Notes: generated by a model from the sequence alone, not told the origin. A stretch of DNA of 64,000 bases from an uncultured Burkholderiales bacterium (GCA_903838355.1 CAILYC010000014.1:1-64000), one strand, 5' to 3'; positions 17,278-26,582 are shown, numbered from the stretch's first letter. Numbers and translations are program-made.

Positions 17278-19668
17278 TTAAAAGTCAGAGCTAAAGGTCA
17301 TACTGACGAAACGGGGGGCACTTACATAGTAAGTTGGAATTCCACCGCCTGGTGCACTGGTATTGATCGTGGTAGTGATGCTTGATCCACTACCTGAGTT
17401 GGCCAACAAATACTTGGTATTAAAGATATTGGACATGTTCAAGCGCACTGTAGGTTGTTTGAAAAACGCACCAGAATCAAAGCGATAGCCTGCATTAAAA
17501 TCAAACACTGTGAATGCATCCAAGTACTCATCATTGACCAATGTAGTGTAACGCTTGCCGGTGTATTTACCACTCAAAGCAGCCATGAACGGACCACTGC
17601 TATACTGCATCGAGGCACCATACATCCACAATGGAGTATCAGGGAACATCGAGCCAGCCGTTGGCAACGTAGTCGATACAGTTGCAGGGAAGTTATTCAA
17701 AATCGTGCTCTGAGTATAAGTGGCTGAACCAAACACACTCCACCCATTGACAGGCTTGCTGCCCAATTGCATTTCAAGACCTTTGACTCTTGAATCGCCC
17801 ACATTGTAGTCGGTATATGTGGTGGTGTCTGGGTTGTAGCCCTGTGCAATCCGATTCTTAAATTCAACATCAAACAAAGCAATCGAGCCCTTTACTGAAT
17901 CAGTATTGAATCGCATGCCCGCTTCATAAGATGTGGATGTCTCTGGTTGAACTGTAGGACTGATCAATTTGTAGCCAGTAAGCACGCCGTTGACGAAAGT
18001 GCCGCCACTCACCAAACCAGACAGGACGAAATTGGCGGGGTCTTTTTGGTTTTGAGACACGTTACCATAAATTTGCAGATCGTCATTAACTTTGTACTTT
18101 GCACCCAAAGAAGCCAAAGGTTTGGTATAAGTTGTAGAGATAGCATAATTTGCACCCATTCCTGAACCGCTTGAAGCATAGTTGGTAAAGTCGCGTTTCA
18201 AAGAATTGATCCGCAGACCCGGGACGATGTCAAGCTTTCCAATAGAAATAGTATCTGTCGCAAATGCTGAATATGCAGTGTTTTGCGTCAAATAGTTTCG
18301 TCCTTGATATAAACTTCCATCGTTGTATTTAATTAAATTTGTAGCCAACCACAAGTCGCCAATACCGCCATTGTTGTCCAATGTCGTGGCTGGCTGGGTT
18401 TGACGATGGTTGGCTTGTTCGATCCACAATCCGGCCAAAATCTTTTGGTTTTCAAGTGTGTAATTGGCCTTGAATGTAATTCCTGGACGCTTGGTTTCTG
18501 TCACGCTGCCTCGGTAAACACCCACTGTATCAGTAAGTTTACCATTGCCATTGATATCAGCAATTCCACCATGGATGCCTGAAGTACCTTCTGCCAAAGT
18601 GGTCTGTTCGTTGCCACCTGTACCATAACCATACCAATAATAGGGTTCAGCACTTAAAGTCAATTTATCATCAATTCGAGTTTGCAACCGTGATGTAAAC
18701 AGATAGTTCACAAAGGGATTCAAGGAATAACCATAATAAACGTTGGTAGCCCTCACTCCTGTGGCAGTTGCACTGCTGGTTCCAAAATTAGCGGTCGTGT
18801 TCTCGGCTCCAGCAGCCAAATGCTGAGGAATAACGCCCGAGTAATCCAAATTGGGATTTTGTGCAAATTCGGCTTTGGTCAGCGTTAAATAGTTGTTGTT
18901 GAGTTGATAGTTGTAGAGCAAATTGGTGGTCAAAGACGTGTCGTCGGTGAGTTTCCACTCAAACCCAGTATCAACGTGCGACTTGTTACCCTGGCCAAAG
19001 CCCTTGAATTTATTGACCGTAGCATTCGAATAAGAGGCATAAGCTTTGAATGGATGCTCTTTACCAATCAACCCAGTATCCAAACGCAAATATGTTCTTT
19101 TGAATGATAAATCACCCAAACTCTCGGAAATTTTCCCTCCAAATTTATCCTTGGGCGAACAACTGACCATACCAACGTTACCACCCGATGCACCAACGTG
19201 AGGGGATTCAGTATCAACAGATCCTTGTGTGATAGAAATTTCACATAAATTTTCAACGTCAGCATATTCTTGAGGGTAAATAGCGAAGTTACCAGAATCA
19301 TTCACAGGTGCGCCATTGATGGTGTAACCCATTTCATCGCTATTGAATCCACGAACGCGCATATTGCCGCCAAAAATACCTGTTGAATCGTAACTGTAGG
19401 CGTTTACACCAGGCTCTAAGTTCAACAACTGAAATGGATTAGCGGTTGGACGCTCTTTGTCAATTGCAGTTTTTGTCACAGTGCTTTTGTTTTTTACACC
19501 ATCTTCATCGATCATAAGGCCGTTACCAACTTGGTCGCCTTCACCAGAAATTTTGACAGTCCCAACATTGGTCGGTGCAGACTGTGCCCAAGATTGAGAG
19601 ATGCAACCCGCTCCAATGAGCGCCAAGCTCAATACGGAGAGTTGAAACACTTGATTCGATTTTTTCAT
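17278..19668 (-). CDS. TonB-dependent outer-membrane receptor
   Basis: Receptor of 796 aa. The signal peptide ends near SQSWAQ. A plug domain covers roughly residues 55-190 (NPFQLLNLEPGVNAYSYD, MRVRGFNSDEMGYTINGAPV). A 22-strand barrel then ends in the aromatic strand FVSMTFSSDF. Substrate cannot be read from the sequence. It is sandwiched between its own TonB and ExbB in a cluster headed by a Pho box, so an organic or complexed phosphorus source is more likely than iron or vitamin B12. No C-terminal or N-terminal signalling extension is present. Confidence 0.9.
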   Translation of the reverse strand: MKKSNQVFQLSVLSLALIGAGCISQSWAQSAPTNVGTVKISGEGDQVGNGLMIDEDGVKNKSTVTKTAIDKERPTANPFQLLNLEPGVNAYSYDSTGIFGGNMRVRGFNSDEMGYTINGAPVNDSGNFAIYPQEYADVENLCEISITQGSVDTESPHVGASGGNVGMVSCSPKDKFGGKISESLGDLSFKRTYLRLDTGLIGKEHPFKAYASYSNATVNKFKGFGQGNKSHVDTGFEWKLTDDTSLTTNLLYNYQLNNNYLTLTKAEFAQNPNLDYSGVIPQHLAAGAENTTANFGTSSATATGVRATNVYYGYSLNPFVNYLFTSRLQTRIDDKLTLSAEPYYWYGYGTGGNEQTTLAEGTSGIHGGIADINGNGKLTDTVGVYRGSVTETKRPGITFKANYTLENQKILAGLWIEQANHRQTQPATTLDNNGGIGDLWLATNLIKYNDGSLYQGRNYLTQNTAYSAFATDTISIGKLDIVPGLRINSLKRDFTNYASSGSGMGANYAISTTYTKPLASLGAKYKVNDDLQIYGNVSQNQKDPANFVLSGLVSGGTFVNGVLTGYKLISPTVQPETSTSYEAGMRFNTDSVKGSIALFDVEFKNRIAQGYNPDTTTYTDYNVGDSRVKGLEMQLGSKPVNGWSVFGSATYTQSTILNNFPATVSTTLPTAGSMFPDTPLWMYGASMQYSSGPFMAALSGKYTGKRYTTLVNDEYLDAFTVFDFNAGYRFDSGAFFKQPTVRLNMSNIFNTKYLLANSGSGSSITTTINTSAPGGGIPTYYVSAPRFVSMTFSSDF

Positions 19669-19722
19669 AAAAACTCCTGGTAATTAACAATTAAAATAAA
19701 AGGGAAAATAGCATCAACATGG

Positions 19723-20433
19723 TCATTGGTCGACTAGGGTGTAATTCATATTTACTAAAAATTCGTGAGAATCCTCACCCATAAACGCCTCTTTGGGAAA
19801 CGCTGGCAAAGTGGCTACTTTGATACTCTTGATAGCTTCTGAATCCAAAATATTGGAATGAGAAGTCGTCAAGACATGGATTTCCATCAGTTGCCCAGAA
19901 CGCGATATCAGCAACGAAAGTGTGACTGTGCCTTGAGGACGGGCTAGCCTTGCCTCTCTGGATGAAGGATATTTTTTGATCTTTTCCAGATATGCTTTCA
20001 ATTCACTGACATAGCTTGCATCAAGAGAGACCGTTTGCGGCTTGGGTGCAGGTGCAACGATGGGCGGCGCTTGGACAGGAATAGGTGTGGGTGAAGGAGC
20101 CTGAACAATGGGCTGCTGAAGTGGAGGTTGGGCCTTGACTTCCTGAGTTTTGGGTGACTCTGGAATATCAACTGGACTAGGAGTCTTGGACGTGGGTAAT
20201 TTGAGCGGTTCTTGCTTAATGATGGGTTGGGGTTGAACCTTTTGAACGGGATCCACTTTAGGTGGTGGTGGTGCTGGAGTATCCAAATATGCCGACATTT
20301 CATTCTCATCGGGTACCAACGAAGGACTTGGTGCAAAATTGATAAGAAGCAACACGAATGCGCACATAAACAATGCGCCCGTATATGAAATCGGGTCACG
20401 CTTTTCGTAAGTCCAATTAATGACGGCGTTCAT
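19723..20433 (-). CDS. tonB: TonB-like energy transducer
   Basis: Periplasm-spanning protein of about 236 aa. One N-terminal membrane helix (GALFMCAFVLLLINFA) is followed by a Pro/Lys/Gln-rich spacer of about 100 residues and a C-terminal TonB domain (YLEKIKKYPSSREARLARPQGTVTLSLLI). I place the start at the ATG at 20433, just after the exbD stop. An in-frame ATG at 20457 inside exbD would add 8 residues. It is probably dedicated to the adjacent receptor. Confidence 0.88.
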   Translation of the reverse strand: MNAVINWTYEKRDPISYTGALFMCAFVLLLINFAPSPSLVPDENEMSAYLDTPAPPPPKVDPVQKVQPQPIIKQEPLKLPTSKTPSPVDIPESPKTQEVKAQPPLQQPIVQAPSPTPIPVQAPPIVAPAPKPQTVSLDASYVSELKAYLEKIKKYPSSREARLARPQGTVTLSLLISRSGQLMEIHVLTTSHSNILDSEAIKSIKVATLPAFPKEAFMGEDSHEFLVNMNYTLVDQ

Positions 20434-20437
20434 GGCA

Positions 20438-20872
20438 TCATTTCTTTTTTGAGGCAATGGTCATGGAGTCAATCCCATTGGATTTCAATAAATCCATCAC
20501 GTCGACCAACTGCTGCAACCTGGACTGTTCATCCCCATTGATGATGATTACCAAATTCTTTTTGACATCATCTAGGCTCTCACCCGCCTGAGTTTTAAGT
20601 CTTAAAAGTTCAGGCCTCATGGAGTCTAAATTGGGGTAAGTCTTAGCGTCCAATTGAAATTCACCGTTTTCAGCAATACTTAAAATGACACGCTTGGGGG
20701 GATGATCTTCACGGGCCTGGGACGACTGAGGCAATCGCATTTTCAAGCCCAAGGCAGGAATCACATTGATACTGATCAGTACAAAAAAGACAAGCAAAAA
20801 CATCATCACATCAATCATGGGAATGATTTCGATGCGTGTGCGTTTGCGCGCTTGGGTTGGGAATCTTCGCAT
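20438..20872 (-). CDS. exbD: ExbD/TolR-family protein
   Basis: Accessory protein of the TonB motor (144 aa). A basic cytoplasmic tail precedes a single membrane helix (IPMIDVMMFLLVFFVLI) whose aspartate in MIDVM is the conserved proton-handling residue. A periplasmic domain follows. It is the first gene of the exbD-tonB-receptor-exbB cluster. The Pho-type -10 upstream would place the transcription start at or within a few bases of the ATG, so the message may be leaderless. Confidence 0.9.
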   Translation of the reverse strand: MRRFPTQARKRTRIEIIPMIDVMMFLLVFFVLISINVIPALGLKMRLPQSSQAREDHPPKRVILSIAENGEFQLDAKTYPNLDSMRPELLRLKTQAGESLDDVKKNLVIIINGDEQSRLQQLVDVMDLLKSNGIDSMTIASKKK

Positions 20873-20878
20873 CTCGAA

Positions 20879-20912
20879 AGTCTATTAAATCCATATGACA
20901 AAACGACGACAC
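20879..20912 (-). promoter_or_regulatory. Pho box and -10 upstream of exbD-tonB-receptor-exbB
   Basis: On the minus strand GTGTCGT (20912-20906) and TTGTCAT (20901-20895) with a 4-bp spacer, five and six matches to the 7-bp unit. TAGACT (20884-20879), 4/6 of the -10 consensus, begins exactly 10 bp later. The spacing is the same as at pstS, ppx and the porin gene. Confidence 0.75.
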
Positions 20913-21422
20913 ATCAAGCTTTTGTACACACCAAAATTGTGCGCGCAATGATTTCTACAACATTTATTCCATGCAATTTGATAGAGGACGCTGCGCAAGA
21001 CGCGCCCCACCCCTAAATTTCTAACGGACATTCGACAAATACAGCAGTCAATTAAATATTCAACGAAAGACGCATTAAAACCACAAGCATGTCTAGAATT
21101 GCTGCCAACCTACCCACTCAATTAGGGCCATGGCTTTTTAAAATTTTTTAAAAGCAATTGTTTTATCAGCCTCTTTTGAGGCCAGACTAGCATGCATCCA
21201 CCAAAGATCTCAAATTTAAAACTTCTGCTTTGAAGCAAAAAATCATTTTTCCCAGCTAAAAATATAACAATGTTTGGAATCGATCAATGAGGCTTTTTTT
21301 GAAGCCAAACCCAATCCTTTTTTTCAGAATAGAGGTTCAAAACGGGGGCGTTGGTATTATTTCTAGTCACTTAAAGGGTGTATTTTTAACAAAAAACCTT
21401 GCTTATAACCACCAAACATCAT
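20913..21422. other. 510-bp intergenic region with several inverted repeats, no gene found
   Basis: No convincing reading frame on either strand. It is AT-rich and holds short inverted repeats: GCTTTT/AAAAGC (about 21133-21154), GCCTC/GAGGC with a TTTT loop (21169-21182), GCTT/AAGC (about 21227-21236) and GGCTT/AAGCC (about 21291-21306). Some could be terminators or parts of a small RNA, but none has a clean promoter or a long T tract. Confidence 0.4.
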
Positions 21423-21467
21423 TTGTCATCAAAGTTTCATCAAATCAGAGCACATTCATAACATAAT
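21423..21467 (+). promoter_or_regulatory. Candidate Pho box upstream of the DUF962 gene
   Basis: Direct units TTGTCAT (21423-21429) and GTTTCAT (21434-21440) with a 4-bp spacer. A good -10, CATAAT, stands at 21462-21467, but 21 bp after the box rather than the 10 bp seen elsewhere, so activation by PhoB is less certain than at the other sites. Confidence 0.55.
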
Positions 21468-21558
21468 TTTCCCGATGAGCTCGAGGCATGAATCTGATCT
21501 TCAAATTAAACGCCAGAGCTCAATTTCAACCCTCCTCTTCACCGGACAAAGGACAGAG

Positions 21559-22182
21559 ATGAATCACTTTTTCGAAACCCTGAGAATTCAACGCTGGGAC
21601 GATCACCGCTACTACCACCACAGCCGGATCAACCAGTCATTGCATTTCATCAGTGCAATGTCTTTCTTGGTGGCGTATGTTTATCTCTTCATCGATCCAG
21701 TCATCTCTGGGCTCATTGGTTGGCTTGTCTCTATGGTGACTCGCCAAGCGGGTCACTTCTTTTTTGAACCGAAAGATTACGACGTGGTCAACCAAGCCAC
21801 GAACGAGCACAAAGAGTTCATCAAAGTGGGCTACAACATCAAGCGCAAGATCGTTTTGATGTCCATCTGGGCAGCTGTTCCTTTGGCTATCTACTTGGAG
21901 CCCACTATTTTTAGCTGGGCCATCCCTGAAGAGGACCAAGGCAGTTTTGTTCGCATGGTTGGGTTTTACTGGCTTGCTTTGGGTGTAGCAGGACTGCTCT
22001 TTAGAGTTGCCCAACTGATTATTCAAGACAATTTCGTTGTAGCGTTTTCTTGGGCATTCAAAATCATCACTGACCCATTTCATGATTTGGTGCTTTATGC
22101 GAAATCACCCGTTTATTTGCTCAAGGGCGAGTTGATCGACCCCATGGAGCATGTTCAGGCCAATGGCGTGGATGCTTCTTAA
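21559..22182 (+). CDS. DUF962 / Mpo1-like integral membrane protein
   Basis: Membrane protein of about 207 aa. The pattern YYHHSRINQSLHF followed by a helix and then RQAGHFFFEP matches the histidine layout of the DUF962/Mpo1 family (Y-H-x(3)-N-x(3)-H-F and G-H-x(3)-E). Yeast Mpo1 is an iron-dependent dioxygenase in alpha-oxidation of 2-hydroxy fatty acids. Four or so hydrophobic segments are visible. I prefer the ATG at 21559 (AAAGGACAGAG just upstream). An ATG at 21475 lies only 7 bp after the -10 and lacks a ribosome binding site. A role in turnover of hydroxylated acyl chains during lipid replacement is speculation. Confidence 0.72.
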   Translation: MNHFFETLRIQRWDDHRYYHHSRINQSLHFISAMSFLVAYVYLFIDPVISGLIGWLVSMVTRQAGHFFFEPKDYDVVNQATNEHKEFIKVGYNIKRKIVLMSIWAAVPLAIYLEPTIFSWAIPEEDQGSFVRMVGFYWLALGVAGLLFRVAQLIIQDNFVVAFSWAFKIITDPFHDLVLYAKSPVYLLKGELIDPMEHVQANGVDAS

Positions 22183-22286
22183 ATATTGCAGTTAATTTTC
22201 GATGTGGGTGATGAGCGTGTCTATTGACGACGCCTAAACCAGATTAATCAAGCTTGTTGATCCACATTTAATCTCAAAACACCCAG

Positions 22287-22322
22287 AGCGGTGAGACCCT
22301 AGAGTCTCATCGCTTATTTTTT
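22287..22322 (+). terminator. Rho-independent terminator between the DUF962 gene and the aminotransferase
   Basis: An 11-bp stem with one G-T wobble, AGCGGTGAGAC (22287-22297) with GTCTCATCGCT (22304-22314), has a 6-nt loop and is followed by TTATTTTTT on the plus strand. The converging aminotransferase gene stops at 22324, so the structure may serve both strands. Confidence 0.85.
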
Positions 22323-22323
22323 A

Positions 22324-23994
22324 TCAACTCGCAAATCGAGCACGCAACAACTCTTTGAGAATGCCTCGACGAATACTCTTATTGGTTTGGGCCTCGGCTT
22401 TCCAAAACCAACCATCCGCCACCATTTTTTGAGCGGCCAAAATCAAACGACGTGAAAACTCGTCAAACTCATGCTCACCATAGTTCAAGCTGAAGATCAA
22501 CCTGCCAGACCCGACCCAACTCAATGCAATGCCCTCTCTTCGCATATAGTACTGAAGCAACCAATTGAATCGGGTGGGCGAGTCATAAAGAATGGTCCAC
22601 ACGGTCGACATGTTGGCGACTTGAATGGGCAAGTTGTGCGCTTTGAGGCTCGCGTTGAGTTTTTCTGCCCGCCCGTTCCAACGCTCGTCCAAATTGGCGT
22701 AAAGGCTCAATACATCGGGCTTGTCCAAACGCTTCAAAAAAACATTCATAGCACCCATCACGTAGGGGTGTGCATTGAAGGTTCCTCTGGCAAAACAAAT
22801 GTCTGCAGGACGATTGGGGTTAAAGCGTCGCATCAATTCGGCTTTGCCACAAATCACGCCAACCGGCAAACCACCCCCAAGGGTCTTGCCGTAAGTCACC
22901 ATATCCGCTTGGATGCCAAAGTATTCCTGAGCGCCTCCTTTGGCCAGGCGAAAGCCCATAAAAACCTCATCAAAGATGAGCACAATACCTTTTTTTGTAC
23001 AAACTTGTCGCAATGCGCGCAGCCAAGCCGTATAGGCAGCACGGTCGTAATGAACACGACGCGAACCGTCCACCATGGTGGAATCAGTCGGTGCGGCTTG
23101 GTTGGGATGAAGTGCCTGCAAAGGGTTGATGAGCACGCAGGCGATGTCCGAGCGGTTTCTAAGCACTTTGAGTGTGGACTCATGCATTTCTCTGAGTGTC
23201 AAGGTGTGTTTGGCCGGAGGCATAGGGTTGCCAGGGCCAGGTTGCACATCATCCCACCAACCGTGATACGCACCGGTGAAGCGAACAATCTTTTTGCGCG
23301 CTGTGTGGTATCTTGCCAATCTCACCGCTTGCATCACGGCTTCAGTTCCCGACATGTGAAAAGACACCTCTTTTTTGCCAGAAAGGCGACAGAGTCTCTC
23401 AACATTGTCCAAAACGCAAGGGTGAAAAGACCCAAGACTGGGGCCCAGATCACTTGCGAGTTCACTGCCTTCGGCAATATTGGACTTGTAAAAATCGAGT
23501 CCAAAAAGATTCACACCATAGGATCCTGTGACATCCATGAAACGGTTGCCATCCAAATCGGTAAGCCACACCCCTTCGCTCTCGCGCCAAAAGGCGCCCA
23601 TTTGAATGTGTTTCAAAATCACCGACTTGAACTGAAAGGGAACTCGGTAGTTACTGGTGAACTGCAGGTCCGAAATCATCGGTTTGGCTTTTTCTGTTTG
23701 AGCCAAGGTAATGGGGCTTTGCCCCACCAAATCACGCCCCAAAGAGCTCAAAGCTTCACGACGAGTATTTTGAATCTTTTGTGGGGCATCGTCACAAGCA
23801 AACCACTGGTCCTCATCATAGGAGTAGGAAGGGATTTGACTGGCAAAACGCTTGGACCAACGCACATGCCCACCCAAGGAAGGGTTTTTGGCAAAAGACA
23901 ATTCCAGCCTCTCCTTGGCCTTGAGAAAACCCCAAGTCACCACGGCCAGACCAATGACGGATTCACTCAAACTGAGTGGAAAATCTGAGATCAT
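22324..23994 (-). CDS. Class III aminotransferase, HemL-like, with N-terminal extension
   Basis: PLP-dependent enzyme of about 556 aa. The core from about residue 125 resembles glutamate-1-semialdehyde aminomutase and other class III aminotransferases: VSFHMSGTEAVMQAVRLAR, FTGAYHGWWDD, IFDEVFMGFR, and the Schiff-base lysine in TYGKTLGGGLPVGV. About 110 extra N-terminal residues have no recognisable domain. The ATG at 23994 is preceded by AAAGGA at 6 bp. It is unlikely to be the housekeeping HemL because of its length and context. It diverges from a phosphatidylserine decarboxylase gene across about 50 bp, suggesting a joint role in an amino-containing lipid or head group. The substrate is unknown. 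Confidence 0.75.
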   Translation of the reverse strand: MISDFPLSLSESVIGLAVVTWGFLKAKERLELSFAKNPSLGGHVRWSKRFASQIPSYSYDEDQWFACDDAPQKIQNTRREALSSLGRDLVGQSPITLAQTEKAKPMISDLQFTSNYRVPFQFKSVILKHIQMGAFWRESEGVWLTDLDGNRFMDVTGSYGVNLFGLDFYKSNIAEGSELASDLGPSLGSFHPCVLDNVERLCRLSGKKEVSFHMSGTEAVMQAVRLARYHTARKKIVRFTGAYHGWWDDVQPGPGNPMPPAKHTLTLREMHESTLKVLRNRSDIACVLINPLQALHPNQAAPTDSTMVDGSRRVHYDRAAYTAWLRALRQVCTKKGIVLIFDEVFMGFRLAKGGAQEYFGIQADMVTYGKTLGGGLPVGVICGKAELMRRFNPNRPADICFARGTFNAHPYVMGAMNVFLKRLDKPDVLSLYANLDERWNGRAEKLNASLKAHNLPIQVANMSTVWTILYDSPTRFNWLLQYYMRREGIALSWVGSGRLIFSLNYGEHEFDEFSRRLILAAQKMVADGWFWKAEAQTNKSIRRGILKELLRARFAS

Positions 23995-24044
23995 GTACAT
24001 TCCTTTTATTGAAAAGAACAGTTTTATTACGTTTGGATGAAGAA

Positions 24045-24929
24045 ATGATGAAAAACGGCTCTTGGAATCAAAAAATATTCAATGCTGAAGATTTGAACTT
24101 TTTGTTGACCAATCGCATTCCACGAATTGCACTCACACATCTGATGGGACGCTTGAGTCAAATCAAAAACCCTCTTTTTACCCGCATGGCCATTGGGATT
24201 TGGAAAATTTTTACGGATCTTGAACTTGAGGACACTCAAAATAGCGACTTTAAGAGCGTACACGAGTGTTTTATCCGCCAATTGAAACCCGGAACCCGAC
24301 CCATCAACCTCAGCCCTGAGGTATTGACAAGTCCATGTGATGGCATCGTTGGTGAATTTGGAAAAATTGTAGACGGTCAACTTTTCCAAGCCAAAGGATT
24401 TCCCTATACTTTAAGGGATTTGCTAGGAGAAGAGGATCTCAACCACCATTGGCAAAATGGCACCTATGTCACCATCCGCATCACGTCGGCCATGTACCAC
24501 CGTTTCCACGCGCCTTATGCCGGAGAAGTCAAAAAGATGCGCTATTTCTCTGGTGACACCTGGAACGTCAACCCCATCGCTTTAAAGCGCGTGGAAAAAC
24601 TGTTTTGCAAAAATGAGCGGGCACTCCTTCAATTCGATATCGACAACGGCCGCCACACCGTGGCCCTCATACCCGTGGCCGCAGTGCTCGTGGCCAGTAT
24701 CAAAGTGCATGGCCTCCACCCTATTCTGAGCTTGAACTACCAAGGACCTGTCGAAACAGACTGTCAACTCAAATTTGAAAAGGGCCAAGAAATGGGCTGG
24801 TTCCAACACGGTTCAACCATACTGATTTTTGCCCCACCAGGCTTTGAAATGCTCAATGCCTGGGCTGTGGGAGACCGTGTGCGCATGGGCCAAGGACTGA
24901 TGAAATTGCCAAAGAACCAAGACCGATAA
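24045..24929 (+). CDS. psd: Phosphatidylserine decarboxylase proenzyme (long form)
   Basis: Pyruvoyl-dependent decarboxylase that makes phosphatidylethanolamine from phosphatidylserine (about 294 aa, similar to the E. coli type). Conserved blocks are FIRQLKPGTRPI, SPCDGIVGEFGKI with the triad aspartate, AMYHRFHAPYAGEV with the triad histidine, and FQHGSTILIFAPP, whose Ser becomes the pyruvoyl group. The usual LGST is HGST here. I start at the ATG at 24045. The longer frame from 23976 overlaps the divergent aminotransferase. Many betaproteobacteria carry a shorter psd elsewhere, so this may be a second, specialised copy. Confidence 0.85.
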   Translation: MMKNGSWNQKIFNAEDLNFLLTNRIPRIALTHLMGRLSQIKNPLFTRMAIGIWKIFTDLELEDTQNSDFKSVHECFIRQLKPGTRPINLSPEVLTSPCDGIVGEFGKIVDGQLFQAKGFPYTLRDLLGEEDLNHHWQNGTYVTIRITSAMYHRFHAPYAGEVKKMRYFSGDTWNVNPIALKRVEKLFCKNERALLQFDIDNGRHTVALIPVAAVLVASIKVHGLHPILSLNYQGPVETDCQLKFEKGQEMGWFQHGSTILIFAPPGFEMLNAWAVGDRVRMGQGLMKLPKNQDR

Positions 24930-25029
24930 AGACATAAATTCAATTGACCAAACGAAATGATTTGTTATCACCCACAAGGCCACACTTGGCCTGGTTCAGA
25001 AGGTGTGGCGATGGATACGCCCCAGAGTT

Positions 25030-25076
25030 TTGTCAATGAATTGACGTCAATTTGTCATCATATCTTCACTTATACT
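25030..25076 (+). promoter_or_regulatory. Pho box and -10 upstream of ugd
   Basis: Four 7-bp units at 11-bp intervals on the plus strand: TTGTCAA (25030-25036), TTGACGT (25041-25047), TTGTCAT (25052-25058) and TCTTCAC (25063-25069). The third matches six of seven positions. TATACT (25071-25076), a 5/6 -10 hexamer, follows the third unit by 12 bp. The translation start is 72 bp further on. Confidence 0.75.
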
Positions 25077-25148
25077 GATCACAATTTCCTGACTGACCAC
25101 TACCATTTGGGTTTTGGTGCTAAATTTACACAATGAGGGAGTCTTTCA

Positions 25149-26582
25149 ATGCGCATTACCGTCATGGGAACAGGATATGTCGGCTTGGTTACGGGCACAT
25201 GCCTGGCAGATTTGGGCAATGATGTCCACGGCTTTGACATCGATCAAGCCAAAGTCTCGCGCATCATTGCGGGGGACATCCCCATCTATGAACCTGGACT
25301 AGATGCGCTGATCCTTAAAAACGTGGAAACGGGACGCCTCACCTTCAGCGCAGATTTAAAACGCAGTGTAGAGACAGGTGACATCATTTTCATCGCGGTC
25401 GGAACTCCCTCCAACGAAGACGGCTCGGCCGATACCCGCCAAGTCATTGCTGCGGCCAAGAGCATTGGCCAATTGATGAATGACTACAAAGTGGTGGTCA
25501 ACAAGTCAACAGTCCCGATTGGCATGGCCGACACCGTCAAAGCAACCATTGAGCACGAACTGGATCTGCGTTTTGGGAAAGCGCCCAATACTCAGCGCCC
25601 AGCTTTTTCCGTGATCTCCAACCCTGAGTTTTTAAAAGAAGGCTCAGCAGTCGAAGACTTTATGCGCCCAGACCGCATTGTCTTGGGCATTGAAGACAAC
25701 GCGTCGGGCTCGCGTGCCAAAGAGATGATGCGTAAACTCTATGCGCCCTTCAATAGAAACCATGAGAGAACTTTGGTCATGAACGTGCGTTCGGCCGAGT
25801 TCACCAAGTACGCTGCCAACGCCATGCTGGCCACTCGCATCTCCTTCATGAATGAGATGGCCAATTTGGCTGAACGTGTGGGTGCAGACATTGATTACGT
25901 GCGCCAAGGCATCGGTTCAGACCCCCGCATTGGTTACAGCTTTTTGTACTCTGGTACAGGTTACGGTGGATCGTGTTTCCCCAAAGACGTGCAAGCGCTT
26001 CAGTACACGGCCAATTCACATGGACTTCCCCTTCGGATTTTGTCAGCTGTAGAGTCGGTCAATCAACGTCAAAAACACATCATCGCTGAAAAAATCACCG
26101 CCTACTTTGACAACGACTTGAGTGGACTCACTTTTGCCGTATGGGGCTTGGCTTTCAAACCCAACACCGACGACATGCGCGAAGCGCCCTCACGGGTCTT
26201 GATCAAGGAACTATTGAGTCGCGGAGCCCGTATCGTGGCCCATGATCCCGTGGCCATGCAAGCGGCTGAACATGCATTCAAAGAAGACTTGGCCGAGCAC
26301 CCCGAGTATTTGAGCCGTTTGAGCTTTTCAATCCACGCCATGGACAACCTCATAGGGGCCGATGCCTTGATCGTGCTCACCGAATGGAAAGAGTACAAGA
26401 GCCCCAACTTTGCCACCATCAAAGCCTCTCTCAAGAAAGCGATTATTTTTGATGGCCGCAATTTATACGAGCCTTCGGTCATGCAAGAAACGGGCTTTGT
26501 CTATGAGGGCATTGGACGCAGGAGCTCAGATGTGCCTTGGACAAATCCAAGCCCTCAAGACACCCTTAACACCGCGCATTAA
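25149..26582 (+). CDS. ugd: UDP-glucose 6-dehydrogenase
   Basis: Two-step NAD-dependent oxidation of UDP-glucose to UDP-glucuronate (477 aa). The Rossmann motif [10 protein letters not shown] is at residues 7-16, the catalytic cysteine is in GGSCFPKD near 276, and the C-terminal domain shows [24 protein letters not shown] lies about 7 bp before the ATG. It converges with the GT4 glycosyltransferase 20 bp downstream. Its own Pho box means that UDP-glucuronate supply rises in phosphate starvation, which fits use in a glucuronosyl-diacylglycerol rather than in a constitutive capsule. Confidence 0.95.
   Translation: MRITVMGTGYVGLVTGTCLADLGNDVHGFDIDQAKVSRIIAGDIPIYEPGLDALILKNVETGRLTFSADLKRSVETGDIIFIAVGTPSNEDGSADTRQVIAAAKSIGQLMNDYKVVVNKSTVPIGMADTVKATIEHELDLRFGKAPNTQRPAFSVISNPEFLKEGSAVEDFMRPDRIVLGIEDNASGSRAKEMMRKLYAPFNRNHERTLVMNVRSAEFTKYAANAMLATRISFMNEMANLAERVGADIDYVRQGIGSDPRIGYSFLYSGTGYGGSCFPKDVQALQYTANSHGLPLRILSAVESVNQRQKHIIAEKITAYFDNDLSGLTFAVWGLAFKPNTDDMREAPSRVLIKELLSRGARIVAHDPVAMQAAEHAFKEDLAEHPEYLSRLSFSIHAMDNLIGADALIVLTEWKEYKSPNFATIKASLKKAIIFDGRNLYEPSVMQETGFVYEGIGRRSSDVPWTNPSPQDTLNTAH

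Noticed and set aside
22471-23988. 505-aa plus-strand open frame opposite the aminotransferase
   Set aside because: Composition is that of a reverse-complement shadow (His/Arg/Gly-rich, no motif). The minus-strand enzyme has all class III aminotransferase motifs.
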